Below are positions 15,818 through 22,181 of a stretch of 22,577 bases of DNA, one piece after another (the stretch's first letter is position 1; every line of letters begins with the position of its first letter). Below the pieces are notes generated by a model. That model worked only from the letters and a program-made list of their open reading frames with translations. It searched no databases and had not been told where the DNA came from. The position numbers and the translations under genes were made by a program. This stretch comes from an uncultured Eubacteriales bacterium (GTDB lineage: Bacteria; Bacillota; Clostridia; Oscillospirales; Oscillospiraceae), in the NCBI GenBank assembly GCA_900550585.1, contig URST01000027.1, positions 1 through 22,577 of the forward strand, written 5' to 3'.

Positions 15818-16633
15818 ATGGATCTGCGTCCCATCGGGGTGTTCGACTCCGGCAGCGGCGGGCTTACCGCCGTGCGGGAGATCCGCAGCATCCTGCCCTC
15901 TGAGAACATTATATACTTCGGGGACACGTCCCGTGTGCCCTACGGCAGCCGCTCTGCCGAGATATTGCTGCGCTTTGCCCGGCAGGATGTCCGTTTCCTG
16001 CGTACCTTCGACATCAAGGCGCTGCTGGTGGCCTGCGGCACCGTGTCTACCACGTCGCTGCCCCAGCTGCAGGCCGAGAGCAGCGATCTGCCCCTGCTGG
16101 GGGTGGTGGAGCCGTCCTGCCGCCGCGCCGTGTCCGTCACCCGGAACAAGCGGGTGGGGCTGATCGCCACTGCCGCGTCCGTGCGCTCCGGTGCCTACGA
16201 GCGCACCATCGCCGGCCTGGACGGGGACATCACCGTTATCAGCAGGGCCTGTCCGCTGTTCGTGCCGCTGGTGGAGAACGGGCGGTTCCGCCCGGGGGAC
16301 ACTGTCATCGAGACGGTGGCGCGGGAGTATCTGGCGCCGCTGCGGGATACGGGCATCGACACGCTGATCATGGGCTGCACTCACTATCCGCTGCTGGCGG
16401 AGGTCATCGGAGACATCATGGGGCCGGGCGTGACGCTGGTGGATTCCGGCGCCGAGGCGGCCCGCACCCTGAAGCGGGAGCTGACGGAGCGGGAGCTGCT
16501 GGCCGACCGGCGCTGCGGCGAGATGACGCTGTACGCCAGCGACCGGCCGGAGGATTTCGGTGCGGTGGCGGGCATGTTCCTGGGCAGGCCGCTGGACAGC
16601 GCCGTCCGCCCGGTGAACATCGAGGAATATTGA
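15818..16633 (+). CDS. murI: Glutamate racemase, variant first catalytic motif
   Basis: This 271-residue Asp/Glu racemase-family protein has IGVFDSGSGGLTAV (6-19), YFGDTSRVPYG (33-43) and the two catalytic Cys: C73 in VACGTVSTT and C187 in MGCTHYPLL. It interconverts L- and D-glutamate for peptidoglycan in the cytoplasm. In most MurI the first motif reads ACNTA(S/T); here Asn is Gly and Ala is Val, so a substrate-contacting Asn side chain is missing. Both Cys and the DSG loop remain, so activity is still likely. The ATG at 15818 follows AAGGAG by 7 bases; the frame extends upstream over the promoter and is not used. It is first of three tightly packed genes, with only 8 bases to the next. Confidence 0.9.
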   Translation: MDLRPIGVFDSGSGGLTAVREIRSILPSENIIYFGDTSRVPYGSRSAEILLRFARQDVRFLRTFDIKALLVACGTVSTTSLPQLQAESSDLPLLGVVEPSCRRAVSVTRNKRVGLIATAASVRSGAYERTIAGLDGDITVISRACPLFVPLVENGRFRPGDTVIETVAREYLAPLRDTGIDTLIMGCTHYPLLAEVIGDIMGPGVTLVDSGAEAARTLKRELTERELLADRRCGEMTLYASDRPEDFGAVAGMFLGRPLDSAVRPVNIEEY

Positions 16634-16641
16634 GGTGCGCC

Positions 16642-17082
16642 ATGGCGGAACGGGTACACATCGCGGTGCAGAGCCGCAGCCGCTTCGGCGGACAGGAGGA
16701 CGTGCTGACCTTCCGGGGCACCGGCACACTGGAAAAGCTGCCGGAGGGCTGGCACCTGCGGTATGAGGCGGCCAACGAGGCCGACGGCAGCGCCATCATC
16801 TCCGACGTGAAGCTGGAGACAGCCACCCGCCGGGCGGTGGTCATCAACGAGGCCGACAGCGGGGGCTACGGCCTGCTGCTGGACCCCAAGACGCCCACCG
16901 CCACCCGTATTGACGGCGGCGACGGCGGCGCCCTGATGCTAAATGTCGCCACCAAGGAGGTGGCGTGGCAGCTGTCCCGCCGGGGACAGGGCTTTATCAC
17001 ATTGGCGTATACATTGCTCCTCGGCGTGCAGCCCCTGTCGGCGCTGCAGGTGGAGCTGACTTTAACGAAAGAGGAGAACTGA
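16642..17082 (+). CDS. DUF1934 family protein (YwiB-like beta-barrel)
   Basis: The 146-residue product fits the DUF1934/YwiB family of small calycin-like beta-barrel proteins: an opening of VHIAVQSRSRFGGQEDVLTF, then the WHLRYE strand, and a C-terminal FITLAYTLLLGVQP near the start of the last strands. The biochemical role of the family is unknown. In B. subtilis ywiB sits directly before argS, as here: its stop is 2 bases before the argS start, and the argS binding site GAGGAG lies in its last codons. The ATG at 16642 is chosen for GAGGT just upstream; the TTG at 16630 overlaps the murI stop. It is translationally tied to both neighbours. Confidence 0.85.
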   Translation: MAERVHIAVQSRSRFGGQEDVLTFRGTGTLEKLPEGWHLRYEAANEADGSAIISDVKLETATRRAVVINEADSGGYGLLLDPKTPTATRIDGGDGGALMLNVATKEVAWQLSRRGQGFITLAYTLLLGVQPLSALQVELTLTKEEN

Positions 17083-17084
17083 CG

Positions 17085-18827
17085 ATGAATATGATCCAGA
17101 GCGCCAAAGATCAGGTGCTGCAGCTGACTGTGGCGGCCTATGAAAAGGCTGCTGCCGCCGGTGTTTTACCCGCTGGCATTACCGTGACCCCGGCGGTGGA
17201 GATCCCCAAGGATACCGCCAACGGAGACTATACCACCACCTTCTGTCTGGCGGCGGCCAAGGCCATGAAGATGAACCCCCGTCAGGTGGCACAGACCCTC
17301 ATCGACAACATGGCGCTGGAGGGCAGCTACTTCACCTCTGTGGAGCTGGCGGGCCCCGGCTTCCTGAACTTCCGGCTGGGCGGCAAGTGGTACGCCGACA
17401 CCGTCTCCGGCATCGAGGCCGCCGGTGCGCGCTACGGTGAGAACGATATGCTGGCGGGGAAGAAGTACATGGTGGAATTCGTGTCCGCCAACCCCACCGG
17501 CCCCATGCACATGGGCAACGCCCGCGGCGGTGTGCTGGGCGACACGCTGGCCAGCGTGCTGCAAAAGTCCGGCGCCGACGTGACCCGCGAGTTCTACGTC
17601 AACGACGCCGGCAACCAGATCGAGAAATTCGCCAAGAGCCTGGAGGCCCGCTATCTCCAGATCATCAAGGGCGAGGACGCCGTGGAATTTCCGGAGGACG
17701 GCTACCACGGCGACGACATCCGGGAACTGGCCCAGGCGTTCTATGAGCAGGAGGGCGACAAGTACCTGAGCTGCGAGGAGCAGGTACGCCACGACGCGCT
17801 GGCCCAGTTCGGCCTGAGCCGCAACATCCCCAAGATGAAGACCGATCTGGCCCGCTACGGCATCCAGTACGACCAGTGGTTCTTCGAGTCCAGCCTCCAC
17901 GAGAGCGGCTATGTGGCCGACTCCGTGCAGCTGCTGACCGACCGTGGCTGGACGTATGAGAAGGACGGCGCCCTGTGGCTCAAGACCGCCCAGATCCTGG
18001 CCCAGCAGCTCCGCGCCGCCGGCAAGTCCGACGAGGACATCGAGAAGCTGGCCCTGAAGGACGACGTGCTCCGCCGCGCCAACGGGTTCTACACCTACTT
18101 TGCCGCCGACATCGCCTACCACCGGAACAAATTTGCCGTCCGGGGCTTCGACAAGGTGGTGAACATCTGGGGCGCCGACCACCACGGCCATGTGGCCCGA
18201 CTGAAGGGCGCCATGGACGCGCTGGGCCTGGACGGCCAGCACCGGCTGGACATCGTGCTGATGCAGCTGGTGAAGCTGGTGCGGGACGGCGAGGTGGTGC
18301 GCATGTCCAAGCGCACCGGCAAGGCCATCAGCCTCACCGACCTGCTGGACGAGATCCCCGTGGACGCCTGCCGCTGGTTCTTCAACGCCAAGCCCGACAC
18401 CCAGATGGAGTTCGATCTGGGCCTGGCCGTCCGGGAGGACAGCGAGAACCCGGTGTACTATGTGCAGTACGCCTATGCCCGCATCTGCACGCTGCTCAAG
18501 GCGCTGGCGGCGGAGGGCTACGACGTACCCGCCGCGGCGCAGGCTGATCTGGCGCTGCTCACCGCCGACGAGGAGAAGGCCCTCATCAAGCAGCTGGCCC
18601 AGTACCCGGTGGTGGTGCGTCTGGCTGCCCGGGACTACGACCCCAGCTTCATCAACCGCTACCTGTCGGAGCTGGCCGCCGCGTTCCACAAGTTCTACAA
18701 CGCCTGCCGCATCAAGGGCGAGGAGAAGGACATGCTGCTGGCCCGCCTGAAGCTGGCGGATACCGCCCGGGCCGTGCTGAAAAACGGCATGACCTTGATC
18801 GGCTGCTCCGCGCCGGAGAAAATGTGA
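17085..18827 (+). CDS. argS: Arginyl-tRNA synthetase
   Basis: This 580-residue class I aminoacyl-tRNA synthetase has an N-terminal Add-1-type domain (about 1-120), VEFVSANPTGPMHMGNARGG (130-149) holding the HIGH-type motif HMGN, and MSKR (407-410) in RMSKRTGKA as the KMSKS motif. A C-terminal anticodon-binding DALR domain follows, with QYAYARIC, FHKFYNACRI and a final LLARLKLADTARAVLKNGMTLIG. Bacterial-type stretches such as FYVNDAGNQIEKFAKSLEARY are present. It charges tRNA-Arg with arginine. The ATG at 17085 has GAGGAG 8 bases upstream. It is last in the murI - ywiB-like - argS operon, closed by a strong terminator. Confidence 0.97.
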   Translation: MNMIQSAKDQVLQLTVAAYEKAAAAGVLPAGITVTPAVEIPKDTANGDYTTTFCLAAAKAMKMNPRQVAQTLIDNMALEGSYFTSVELAGPGFLNFRLGGKWYADTVSGIEAAGARYGENDMLAGKKYMVEFVSANPTGPMHMGNARGGVLGDTLASVLQKSGADVTREFYVNDAGNQIEKFAKSLEARYLQIIKGEDAVEFPEDGYHGDDIRELAQAFYEQEGDKYLSCEEQVRHDALAQFGLSRNIPKMKTDLARYGIQYDQWFFESSLHESGYVADSVQLLTDRGWTYEKDGALWLKTAQILAQQLRAAGKSDEDIEKLALKDDVLRRANGFYTYFAADIAYHRNKFAVRGFDKVVNIWGADHHGHVARLKGAMDALGLDGQHRLDIVLMQLVKLVRDGEVVRMSKRTGKAISLTDLLDEIPVDACRWFFNAKPDTQMEFDLGLAVREDSENPVYYVQYAYARICTLLKALAAEGYDVPAAAQADLALLTADEEKALIKQLAQYPVVVRLAARDYDPSFINRYLSELAAAFHKFYNACRIKGEEKDMLLARLKLADTARAVLKNGMTLIGCSAPEKM

Positions 18828-18835
18828 CCATACGC

Positions 18836-18863
18836 AAAAGCGCACCTACGGGTGCGCTTTTTT
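18836..18863. terminator. Bidirectional terminator between argS and spmB
   Basis: GCGCACC (18840-18846), loop TACG, GGTGCGC (18851-18857). Four A stand before the stem and six T (18858-18863) follow. The last T is already part of the spmB stop codon on the other strand. Confidence 0.92.
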
Positions 18864-19384
18864 CATGTGCCGAAGAACAGCCGCACGCTCCACGCCGCCG
18901 CCATGAATCCCACCAGATCGGCGGTCAGCGCCGCCGGTACGGTGTAGCGGGTGCGGCGGATGCCCGCCGCGCCGAAGTACACGGCGATGGTGTAGAACGT
19001 AGTCTCGGTGCAGCCCAGCATCACCGCCGCGCACCGCCCGATGTAACTGTCCGGGCCGTGGGCGGCCATCAGCTCGCTGCCCACCGCCAGTGCTCCGGAG
19101 CCGGACACAGGCCGCACCAGCAGCAGCGCCGCCGTCTCCGGCGGGATGCCCAGCGCCTCCAGCACCGGCGACAGCACCCGCGCCAGCAGCGCCAGCGCCC
19201 CGGAGGCCCGGAACATGTACACCGCCGTCAGCAGCGCGATGAGGGACGGCACGATCCGCAGCAGCACCGTCAGACCCTCCGCCGCACCGGCGGTGAGGGC
19301 GTCGTACACATCCATGCGGTGCCCCAGCGCCCACAGGGCCGCCGCCGTCAGCAGCAGGGGGATCAGGAGGGAGGACACATCCAT
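18863..19384 (-). CDS. spmB: Spore maturation protein SpmB
   Basis: This 173-residue membrane protein is close in length to SpmB of B. subtilis and carries the nucleoside-transporter/Gate-like (NupC Gate) pattern: hydrophobic segments near 5-20, 40-60, 78-93, 121-142 and 150-170. Conserved parts are GLTVLLRIVPSLIALLTAVYMFRASGAL (two blocks), PPETAALLLVRPVSGSGAL and DSYIGRCAAVMLGCTETTFYT. Together with SpmA it is required for proper dehydration of the spore core. The ATG at 19384 is one base after the spmA stop, and GGAGG lies inside the spmA end, so the two are translationally coupled. Confidence 0.93.
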   Translation of the reverse strand: MDVSSLLIPLLLTAAALWALGHRMDVYDALTAGAAEGLTVLLRIVPSLIALLTAVYMFRASGALALLARVLSPVLEALGIPPETAALLLVRPVSGSGALAVGSELMAAHGPDSYIGRCAAVMLGCTETTFYTIAVYFGAAGIRRTRYTVPAALTADLVGFMAAAWSVRLFFGT

Positions 19385-19385
19385 G

Positions 19386-19964
19386 CTACGACCTCCAGAC
19401 CCGCTGCAGCAGCCGGGCCATCAGCAGCCCCGCCGACACCGACAGCACAGACGAAAGCCATACCGCCGGCAGGATATCCAGCGGCGCGGCGCAGCCATGG
19501 GCGCTGCGGACAGCGGCCACGGTGGTGGGCAGCAGCTGGATGGACGCGGTGTTCAGCACCACCAGACGGCACAGCTCATCGCTGGCGGTGCCGCCGCAGC
19601 CCACGGCCATGCGCTGGGCCGCCCGGATGCCCAGGGGCGTGGCGGCGTTGCCCAGCCCCAGCAGATTGGCGGACACATTGGCCGACACCGCCGCCAGCGT
19701 GTCCGGGTCCCGGCTGGCCCGGGGCAGGATGCGCCGCAGCAGCGGGCGGAACAGCCGGGCCAGCCCCTCCGTCAGACCGCCCCGCTCCATCACCGTCATG
19801 ACGCCCGACCACAGGCACAGCGCCCCCGCCATGGACAGCGTCAGCTCCACCGCGGCGGACGCACCCTCCATGGCCGCCGCCGTCACGTCCCCCAATGTGC
19901 CGTACACCGCGCCGCATACCAGCGACGCCGTGACGAACAGTGTCCACACAATGGCCATCGTCAT
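19386..19964 (-). CDS. spmA: Spore maturation protein SpmA
   Basis: This 192-residue membrane protein has the SpmA pattern: a first helix (about 3-22), a second around 38-55 (LTLSMAGALCLWSGVM), then GLTEGLARLFRPLLRRILP, the conserved SANVSANLLGLGNAATPLGI (94-113) and SDELCRLVVLNTASIQLLP, and a last helix. SpmA and SpmB together resemble a split Gate-domain membrane protein acting in the mother cell during spore maturation. The ATG at 19964 follows GGAGG by 8 bases; the frame is open upstream, but the sigma-E-like promoter lies there. It is first in the spmA-spmB operon. A second ATG two codons later is possible. Confidence 0.93.
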   Translation of the reverse strand: MTMAIVWTLFVTASLVCGAVYGTLGDVTAAAMEGASAAVELTLSMAGALCLWSGVMTVMERGGLTEGLARLFRPLLRRILPRASRDPDTLAAVSANVSANLLGLGNAATPLGIRAAQRMAVGCGGTASDELCRLVVLNTASIQLLPTTVAAVRSAHGCAAPLDILPAVWLSSVLSVSAGLLMARLLQRVWRS

Positions 19965-19987
19965 GCCGCTCACCTCCGCTTCAGAAC

Positions 19988-20016
19988 ATCGTATGCAGGG
20001 GTGCTGCACATTATTT
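19988..20016 (-). promoter_or_regulatory. Putative sigma-E promoter for spmA-spmB
   Basis: On the minus strand, CATACGAT (19995-19988) closely matches the sporulation sigma-E -10 (CATACAnT). AAATAAT (20016-20010) stands 14 bases upstream as a partial -35. In B. subtilis the dacB-spmA-spmB operon is under sigma-E, which supports the call. Confidence 0.6.
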
Positions 20017-20048
20017 GCGGAATCACGCGGCTTTTTGACGAACAGCGG

Positions 20049-20077
20049 TTGACAGAATTGGCAAAATGTGTCATAAT
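20049..20077 (+). promoter_or_regulatory. Sigma-A-like promoter for the AbrB-like gene
   Basis: A consensus TTGACA (20049-20054) and CATAAT (20072-20077) are spaced by 17 bases, with TGTGT before the -10. Transcription would start near 20084. Confidence 0.75.
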
Positions 20078-20131
20078 ACGACCATCTATCACACGCACAT
20101 TTGTAACAACTGCATAGGGGGGGATTCCACA

Positions 20132-20377
20132 GTGAAAGCGACGGGGATCGTCAGACGAGTGGACGAGCTGGGCCGTATCGTACTGCCCATCGAGCTGCGC
20201 CGGACGTTGGACATCGCGGAAAAGGACGCACTGGAGATCTATGTTGAGGGATCTTCGATCATCCTCAAGAAGTATCGGCCCAGCTGCATCTTCTGTGATA
20301 GCGCCAAGGACGTGTCGGTGTTCCACGGGAAGAACGTCTGCGCGAAGTGTTTGAGGGAGCTTCGCGAGGACGGGTGA
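20132..20377 (+). CDS. AbrB family transition-state regulator with C-terminal zinc finger
   Basis: The 81-residue protein has the SpoVT-AbrB swapped-hairpin DNA-binding domain at its N-terminus (KATGIVRRVDELGRIVLPIE, residues 2-21, then RRTLDIAEKDALEIYVEG). It is followed by a short zinc-finger-like C-terminus with C52, C55, C70 and C73 (CIFC and CAKC). This is the usual form in Clostridia. AbrB proteins are dimers or tetramers binding AT-rich promoters, repressing stationary-phase and sporulation genes during growth. The GTG at 20132 is the start: a GGGGGG run stands about 8 bases upstream, and the in-frame ATG at 20066 overlaps the promoter. It is divergent from spmA and convergent with rsmI. 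Confidence 0.92.
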   Translation: MKATGIVRRVDELGRIVLPIELRRTLDIAEKDALEIYVEGSSIILKKYRPSCIFCDSAKDVSVFHGKNVCAKCLRELREDG

Positions 20378-20382
20378 CCATG

Positions 20383-20418
20383 TAATAGCGCTGGAAACGT
20401 TACCGGCGCTATTATATT
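20383..20418 (+). terminator. Possible terminator after the AbrB-like gene
   Basis: A 12-bp stem with one wobble pair (20383-20394 with 20403-20414) is followed by TATT, a poor T run. A second, stronger hairpin follows at 20453. Confidence 0.6.
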
Positions 20419-20452
20419 CCACTGAAATGCAGGAAAACATGCAGAAATGAAT

Positions 20453-20492
20453 AAAAATACCTGCGCGGCAGAATTGCCGTGCAGGTATTTTT
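20453..20492. terminator. Bidirectional terminator between abrB and rsmI
   Basis: AAAAATACCTGC-g-CGGCA (20453-20470) pairs with TGCCG-t-GCAGGTATTTTT (20475-20492), with one G-U pair and loop GAAT. It is flanked by A and T runs on the two strands. Confidence 0.92.
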
Positions 20493-20508
20493 GCGTTTCC
20501 GGTGCGGC

Positions 20509-21336
20509 TCAGCGCTTCAGCGCCGCGTCGTACAGGTCGTTGCGGCTCAGGCCGGTGTCGTCGGCCACCTGCCGGACGGCGTCCTTCATGCGCATGCCGT
20601 CCTCCCGCAGCCGCAGCACCCGCTCTACGCCCTCCTCCAGTGTCAGCTGGGGGCCCTGCTGCTTTTCGCGGCCCGCCACCACCAGAACATATTCGCCCCG
20701 CGGCTCGTTGGCGGCGTAGTAGGCGGCGGCCTGGGCCAATGTGGTGCGGACGGTGTCCTCGTGGAGCTTCGTCAGCTCCCGGCACAGGGCGATGGGCCGG
20801 TCGCCCAGCACCTCCGCCATGTCCGCCAGCGTGGAGCGCAGCCGGTGGGGCGCCTCGTGGAACACCATGGTGCGCACCTCGCCGGTCAGTTCCTCCAGCG
20901 CGGTGCGGCGCTCCTTCTTTCCGGAGGGCAGGAAGCCCTCGAATGTGAACCGCCGGGTGTCCAGCCCGGACACTGCCAGCGCCGCAATAGCGGCGCAGCA
21001 GCCGGGGATGGCCTGCACCGTCACGCCGTTTTCGGCGCACAGCGCCACCAGCTCCTGCCCCGGGTCGCTGATGGCCGGGGTGCCGGCGTCCGTCACCAGC
21101 GCGCAGGTCTCGCCGCCCAGCAGCCGGGCCAGAATGGCCTGCCCCGCCGCCGCCCGGTTGTGCTCATGATAGCTGACCAGCGGCTTCTTGATGTCGAAGT
21201 GGTTCAGCAGCTTCACGGAAACCCGCGTGTCCTCGGCGGCGATAAAATCCGCCCCGGCCAGCGTCTCCACGGCGCGGGGAGACAGATCCCCCAGATTGCC
21301 GATGGGCGTGGCCACCAGATACAGCATACCAGCCAT
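20509..21336 (-). CDS. rsmI: 16S rRNA (cytidine(1402)-2'-O)-methyltransferase
   Basis: This 275-residue tetrapyrrole-methylase-fold protein starts LYLVATPIGNLGDLSPRAVE, the RsmI (YraL/YabC) signature. It has AAEDTRVSVKLLNHF (33-47), SYHEHN (55-60), VTDAGTPAISDPG (81-93), and FHEAPHRL with the central-domain FEGFLPSGKKER. It uses SAM to 2'-O-methylate C1402 in the 16S rRNA decoding centre. The last part (LREDGMRMKDAVRQVADDTGLSRNDLYDAALK, in two blocks) is the usual helical tail. The ATG at 21336 follows AAGGGG by 8 bases and lies 5 bases after the stop of the upstream methyltransferase gene: a tight operon. In B. subtilis, yabC (rsmI) is likewise convergent with abrB. Confidence 0.95.
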   Translation of the reverse strand: MAGMLYLVATPIGNLGDLSPRAVETLAGADFIAAEDTRVSVKLLNHFDIKKPLVSYHEHNRAAAGQAILARLLGGETCALVTDAGTPAISDPGQELVALCAENGVTVQAIPGCCAAIAALAVSGLDTRRFTFEGFLPSGKKERRTALEELTGEVRTMVFHEAPHRLRSTLADMAEVLGDRPIALCRELTKLHEDTVRTTLAQAAAYYAANEPRGEYVLVVAGREKQQGPQLTLEEGVERVLRLREDGMRMKDAVRQVADDTGLSRNDLYDAALKR

Positions 21337-21341
21337 GTGTG

Positions 21342-22064
21342 TTACCCCTTATCCTTAAAGTAGATGCACCGCAGCTCCTCCGTCTCCGTGCCGTCGGCGT
21401 TCTGTAGCAGCAGCGGCGGCTGCACCGTCAGTCCGGTGCGCCCGTCCTTCCGGCAGGCCAGCAGCACCAGCGACGGCGCGGAGGTGCCGTTTTTCTGGAC
21501 GAACCGCAGAGCCTTCGGCTCCAGCCGGCAGCGGCGCAGCGTCTCCAGCAGCTCCGCCAGCCGCTCCGTGCGGTGTACGAGGCAGAACTGACCGCCGCTG
21601 CGCAGCAGATACGATGCGGCGCCGCACAGCTGAGCCATGGTGCACGTCAGCTCCGTCCGGGCATCGCCCCGGCTGCCCGCCGCGGCTCTGCCGCTCCCGG
21701 CGGGGAAATAGGGCGGATTGGACACCGCCAGATCGAAGCTGCCCGCCTGCGGCAGCTGGCTGCGCTCCCGCAGGTCGCAGGGCAGCGTCACCAGACGGTC
21801 CGACAGGTCGTTGGCCGCCGCTGTCCGCGCCGCCAGAGCGCAGGCCGCCGGGGACAGCTCCAGCCCGGTGACGGTAAGCGCCGGTTCCCGCGCCAGCAGC
21901 AGAAGCCCCAGAAGCCCCGTACCGGCGCCCAGGTCACAGACCCGCCAGTTTTTCCGCAGCGGCGGGAAGCTGCCCAGCAGGAACGAGTCGGTGGAAGGCT
22001 TGAACGCGCCGTCGTCAAAGCAGAATGTCCAGCCGCCGGGCCACAGGGTATCCCATCGTTCCAT
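21342..22064 (-). CDS. TrmN6/YabB-like SAM-dependent methyltransferase
   Basis: This 240-residue class I methyltransferase has SAM-binding motif I DLGAGTGLLGL (44-54), an acidic end of strand 2 (GLEL, 67-70) and the N6-adenine type catalytic NPPYF (116-120). Together with the opening FCFDDGAFKPSTDSFLLGSF these are features of TrmN6 (tRNA1(Val) A37 N6-methyltransferase) and B. subtilis YabB. The expected substrate is an adenine in tRNA, but this is by family only. The ATG at 22064 follows AGGAGG by 6 bases; the open frame further upstream crosses the promoter. It is followed by rsmI after 5 bases, as yabB is followed by yabC in Bacillus, but without the small yazA gene between them. Confidence 0.88.
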   Translation of the reverse strand: MERWDTLWPGGWTFCFDDGAFKPSTDSFLLGSFPPLRKNWRVCDLGAGTGLLGLLLLAREPALTVTGLELSPAACALAARTAAANDLSDRLVTLPCDLRERSQLPQAGSFDLAVSNPPYFPAGSGRAAAGSRGDARTELTCTMAQLCGAASYLLRSGGQFCLVHRTERLAELLETLRRCRLEPKALRFVQKNGTSAPSLVLLACRKDGRTGLTVQPPLLLQNADGTETEELRCIYFKDKG

Positions 22065-22085
22065 ACGCCGCCTCCTTTTTCGTAC

Positions 22086-22115
22086 AGTGTAGCACACCGG
22101 CCCTGCCGCCGTCAA
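22086..22115 (-). promoter_or_regulatory. Sigma-A-like promoter for the yabB-rsmI operon
   Basis: On the minus strand, TTGACG (22115-22110) and TACACT (22091-22086) are spaced by 18 bases, with TGTGC before the -10. Confidence 0.68.
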
Positions 22116-22129
22116 AGCATTCTTCCGCG

Positions 22130-22157
22130 AAAAGGGCGGGCCGTCAGGCCCGCCCTT
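22130..22157 (-). terminator. Terminator after the surface-protein gene
   Basis: A perfect 11-bp stem (22132-22142 with 22147-22157, loop GTCA) is followed on the minus strand by TTTTCG. It lies 24 bases after the stop codon at 22182. Confidence 0.85.
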
Positions 22158-22181
22158 GTTATGCAGTTCCCGCAGGCCCGG

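Noticed and set aside
20066..20131. Longer AbrB form starting at the ATG at 20066
   Set aside because: That ATG lies upstream of and within the -10 box of the promoter, and the extra residues do not match the AbrB family.
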